Source: Streptococcus parasanguinis (GTDB lineage Bacteria > Bacillota > Bacilli > Lactobacillales > Streptococcaceae). Taken from it: a stretch of DNA of 64,000 nucleotides. This document shows, one piece after another, positions 61,715 to 64,000 of the stretch. The notes under the pieces are model-generated. The model searched no databases. It was not told where the DNA came from and saw only the letters and a program-made list of their open reading frames with translations. Every line of letters begins with the position of its first letter. Position 1 is the stretch's first letter. Location: positions 1 to 64,000 of the forward strand of contig NZ_JAHZPC010000003.1 of assembly GCF_019929185.1 (NCBI RefSeq). The letters run 5' to 3'. The translations under genes and the position numbers were made by a program.

Positions 61715-64000
61715 CTATTTCATTAATACTTTCACTTTTCTTACAAATCCATCTTCTACATAGTAGTTCACCTGTACATCAAGTGGTTCTTCACGGACTG
61801 GTCGATTGATAACATTTAGAACACTTTGGTCTGTAATCCGCATGGCCACGATCGCTTGTTTATAGAGTTTGATAGATTTGGATACTTCGTCAATTTTTCG
61901 ATTCAACTGACTGCCACTCATAGCTACTGTAGCATAGCCTGCACGCGCCCCTTTTTCAAGGACATAGTTCAGACTAGATTGAAGATCCATACTTAGATCA
62001 TTCATAAGTTCTAGTTGATTGTATAGTACAATCGTTGCTTCATGTTGTGATTTCTGTTGTTCCAATCTCAATTGGATATTTTCTTCCATTTTCTTGATTC
62101 CAGCTACATAATCTTCCTTCGTAGAAAGAATTGTTACACCTTCCATCTCTGGCAATTCATTGTAGGCTGGCGCCAATACAATCACCTTTTGCTTGCTACG
62201 AACGATTTGTTTGACGAATTGTGTCATCTGCTCTTCTTTGTCTGTCAGATAGAGAAGGTTGCCTTTCTTAAGATCCCATGTCACAGGCTCAACTGTTTCC
62301 AGATCCAATCCGAGTGGTACTTTTCCTTCATCCAGCAAAGTTGCTACATCCTCACGGCCATAGAAGGCTGCTTCTGTCAACTCATCTGGCACCATTGGGA
62401 TACCTGCTGGGGTGCGGCCCGTCCACATCTCTTTGAGACTTTGGACTTGATCGCGGAGGTTGTTGATGATTTGGATATCATTGTCTCCAGCGACTGGTAG
62501 GGCGAACTGGACGACATCGACTTCGTCACGCTTCATGAGGGCGCGTCCCTTGATATCTTCCATCGTAGACGCCAGTGGGGTTGCTCCCACGATACCGCGG
62601 ACTTCAGAGATATCATTTTGTGGCAAGGTAAGCTGGTGTTTAAAGTTGGAATAGAGCTGAGCCCGTAGGTTGTTCTGACGGCTAGCTGTGATGATCAGGT
62701 GCACACCGATGCTGAGACCTTCACGGGAAATCCGCATGAAGAGCTTGAAGAGGTCTGTCTCATAAGGCTCGTCCTTCATAGACTCATAGCTGTCCATGAG
62801 GATGACCATGGTTGGCTCTTGCTTGCCGGTCACTTCACGGTAGAGGGCGATAGTGCCGACACCATGCTCAGAGAGGAGCTTCTTACGACGATCCAACTCG
62901 CGGTTGATGATCCGGATGAATTTCTGGATTTTTTCCGTCTGATCGAGCAAGAGGCTATCGGCCACATGCGGCAATTGGCTCAGTGGGGCTAGACCATTGG
63001 TTCCGAAATCGAGCAGGTACATAGTCAGATTTTCTGGACTCTGCTTGCGAGCTAGATCCATAGCGGCAGTCTGGAGGAAAGTGGTCTTTCCTGTACCTGG
63101 ACTTCCGTAAAGGAGGATATTCCCATCTTTTGACAGATCGATAGCAACAGCTTCTTGCTTTTGCGCTTGCGGGATATCGGCTACCCCGATCAGGACGCTT
63201 GGAGCTGTCCGTTTTTGCCAAGCCTCGATCGGTACGACCTTTTCCAACTCATCCAGCGTGATCCGCTCTTTGAGCGGTGGCAACCATGGTTGGGCCACAG
63301 CTGCGATGCCTTCTTGTTGGTGCAAGTGATTGATCTCTTGCACGATGACATCCAGCTCTGTCGGCACTTCCTTGATTTCTTCTGCCATATCCAGACCAGA
63401 GAGGTCTTGGTTGAGGACTTCGTATTGGCCCAGTTCATTGATCAAGTAGATGGTATGGTCTTCGATCCCTAGCTGGTCCTTCTCAGGCTGGTAGTCTGCT
63501 CCTGACCAAGCGGTTTGGAAGAGTTCATAGACTTCGTTGTTGCCGACTTGGAGGTAGGCACGACCGGTCTGGGTGATCTCAGCCGCATCTGCCGTCCGCA
63601 GCATCTCCATAGAGTCGCCACGGTCTGCCACCTTGAGGGCTAGCTTGAAGCGGGAGTTAGACCAGATCTGGTCATCCACAACCCCAGAAGGTTTTTGTGT
63701 CGCAAGGATCAAGTGCACACCGAGGGAACGCCCGACACGCGCAATAGAGACCAACTCCTTGATGAAATCTGGTTGGTTGACCTTGAGTTCGGCGAACTCA
63801 TCACTGATCAAGAAGAGGTGAGGAAGCGGTTCGGTCGCTTCACCCAGTTTAAATTTCTTTTGGTATTGGTTGATATGGTTGACCCCATATTGACCAAAGA
63901 GGCGCTCCCGACGATGGATCTCCGCATTGATAGAGGCGAGGGCCCGCATAGACTGGGCACCATCCAAGTTGGTGATGGTCCCAAGCAAGTGAGGCAGATC
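61715..64000 (-). CDS. essC: EssC, type VIIb secretion ATPase (C-terminal part)
   Basis: About 762 residues in frame to the right edge; the N-terminus lies outside. The frame opens with DLPHLLGTITNLD, part of the second FtsK/SpoIIIE ATPase domain, whose Walker B region is LFLISDEFAELK. The third domain has Walker A YGSPGTGKTT and the Walker-B-like TMVILMDSYES. The C-terminus ends VKVLMK. EssC is the hexameric membrane motor that selects substrates. Its last domain varies between strains and matches the effector genes just downstream. The other core genes (esxA, esaA, essA, esaB, essB) would lie to the right. Confidence 0.93.
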   Translation of the reverse strand, partial: DLPHLLGTITNLDGAQSMRALASINAEIHRRERLFGQYGVNHINQYQKKFKLGEATEPLPHLFLISDEFAELKVNQPDFIKELVSIARVGRSLGVHLILATQKPSGVVDDQIWSNSRFKLALKVADRGDSMEMLRTADAAEITQTGRAYLQVGNNEVYELFQTAWSGADYQPEKDQLGIEDHTIYLINELGQYEVLNQDLSGLDMAEEIKEVPTELDVIVQEINHLHQQEGIAAVAQPWLPPLKERITLDELEKVVPIEAWQKRTAPSVLIGVADIPQAQKQEAVAIDLSKDGNILLYGSPGTGKTTFLQTAAMDLARKQSPENLTMYLLDFGTNGLAPLSQLPHVADSLLLDQTEKIQKFIRIINRELDRRKKLLSEHGVGTIALYREVTGKQEPTMVILMDSYESMKDEPYETDLFKLFMRISREGLSIGVHLIITASRQNNLRAQLYSNFKHQLTLPQNDISEVRGIVGATPLASTMEDIKGRALMKRDEVDVVQFALPVAGDNDIQIINNLRDQVQSLKEMWTGRTPAGIPMVPDELTEAAFYGREDVATLLDEGKVPLGLDLETVEPVTWDLKKGNLLYLTDKEEQMTQFVKQIVRSKQKVIVLAPAYNELPEMEGVTILSTKEDYVAGIKKMEENIQLRLEQQKSQHEATIVLYNQLELMNDLSMDLQSSLNYVLEKGARAGYATVAMSGSQLNRKIDEVSKSIKLYKQAIVAMRITDQSVLNVINRPVREEPLDVQVNYYVEDGFVRKVKVLMK

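Overview
The window is chromosomal DNA of a streptococcus, most likely an oral mitis/sanguinis-type species. The ribosomal proteins RpsI, RplM and RpsO, the tandem block pnp-cysE-GNAT-cysS-mrnC, the PolC replicase, MsmK, PepS, three LPXTG wall proteins and a BOX-like repeat all point that way. The species cannot be fixed from the sequence alone. Most genes lie on the minus strand. There are no rRNA or tRNA genes, no CRISPR array and no intact insertion sequence.

Layout. 0-0.1 kb: the last residues of what looks like a tyrosine recombinase abut the 3' end of rpsI, so an integrated element probably lies left of the window. 0.1-3.4 kb: rlmB-rae1(yacP)-degV and rplM-rpsI, with a structured L13 leader. 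3.4-7.8 kb: an ArAE-type exporter and a large LPXTG M14 carboxypeptidase with a cre-like promoter. 7.8-10.7 kb: a frameshifted GH13 alpha-glucosidase and msmK. 10.7-17.2 kb: the pnp-to-PucR operon. 17.2-23.7 kb: structured repeats, two paralogous lipoproteins, a SEC10/PgrA-type LPXTG coiled-coil protein and a membrane protein with a hairpin-rich leader. 23.8-27 kb: pepF, trxA, a DUF4649 gene and rpsO. 27-30.4 kb: a Cna_B LPXTG adhesin bracketed by two 176-bp direct repeats. 30.4-35 kb: rsuA-like gene, two tandem MFS transporters, a divergent Crp/Fnr regulator and def. 35.1-37.7 kb: an operon of three membrane proteins, two of them DUF443 (TsaI-like immunity family). 37.7-39.7 kb: pepS and repeats. 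39.8-47.3 kb: an accessory block with a beta-helix/double-AAA (EccA-like) ATPase, a 49-residue membrane protein, an Imm26-like protein, an orphan RelB/DinJ antitoxin and a pair of DUF262 proteins. 47.3-51.7 kb: polC. 51.9-64 kb: a type VIIb secretion region with an LXG toxin, its putative immunity protein, Lap1-like and Lap2-like partners, a four-gene cargo/accessory block and the C-terminal half of EssC, running off the right edge.

How the parts fit. EssC is the T7SS motor. The genes directly downstream are probably variant-specific cargo and partners. The LXG toxin with the Lap-like proteins and an adjacent small ORF forms an antibacterial toxin-immunity module. The DUF443 genes and the Imm26-like gene look like orphan immunity genes against rivals' toxins. 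A 29-bp promoter module (TATGAT -10, 17-bp spacer of conserved sequence) precedes the DUF443 operon, the LXG operon and a membrane-protein gene, which suggests shared control.

The most striking non-coding signal is a roughly 110-nt element present in four copies. Its helices change sequence from copy to copy but keep base pairing, so it is a conserved structured element. A second family of three near-identical 176-bp repeats carries three hairpins, and two of its copies flank the adhesin gene.
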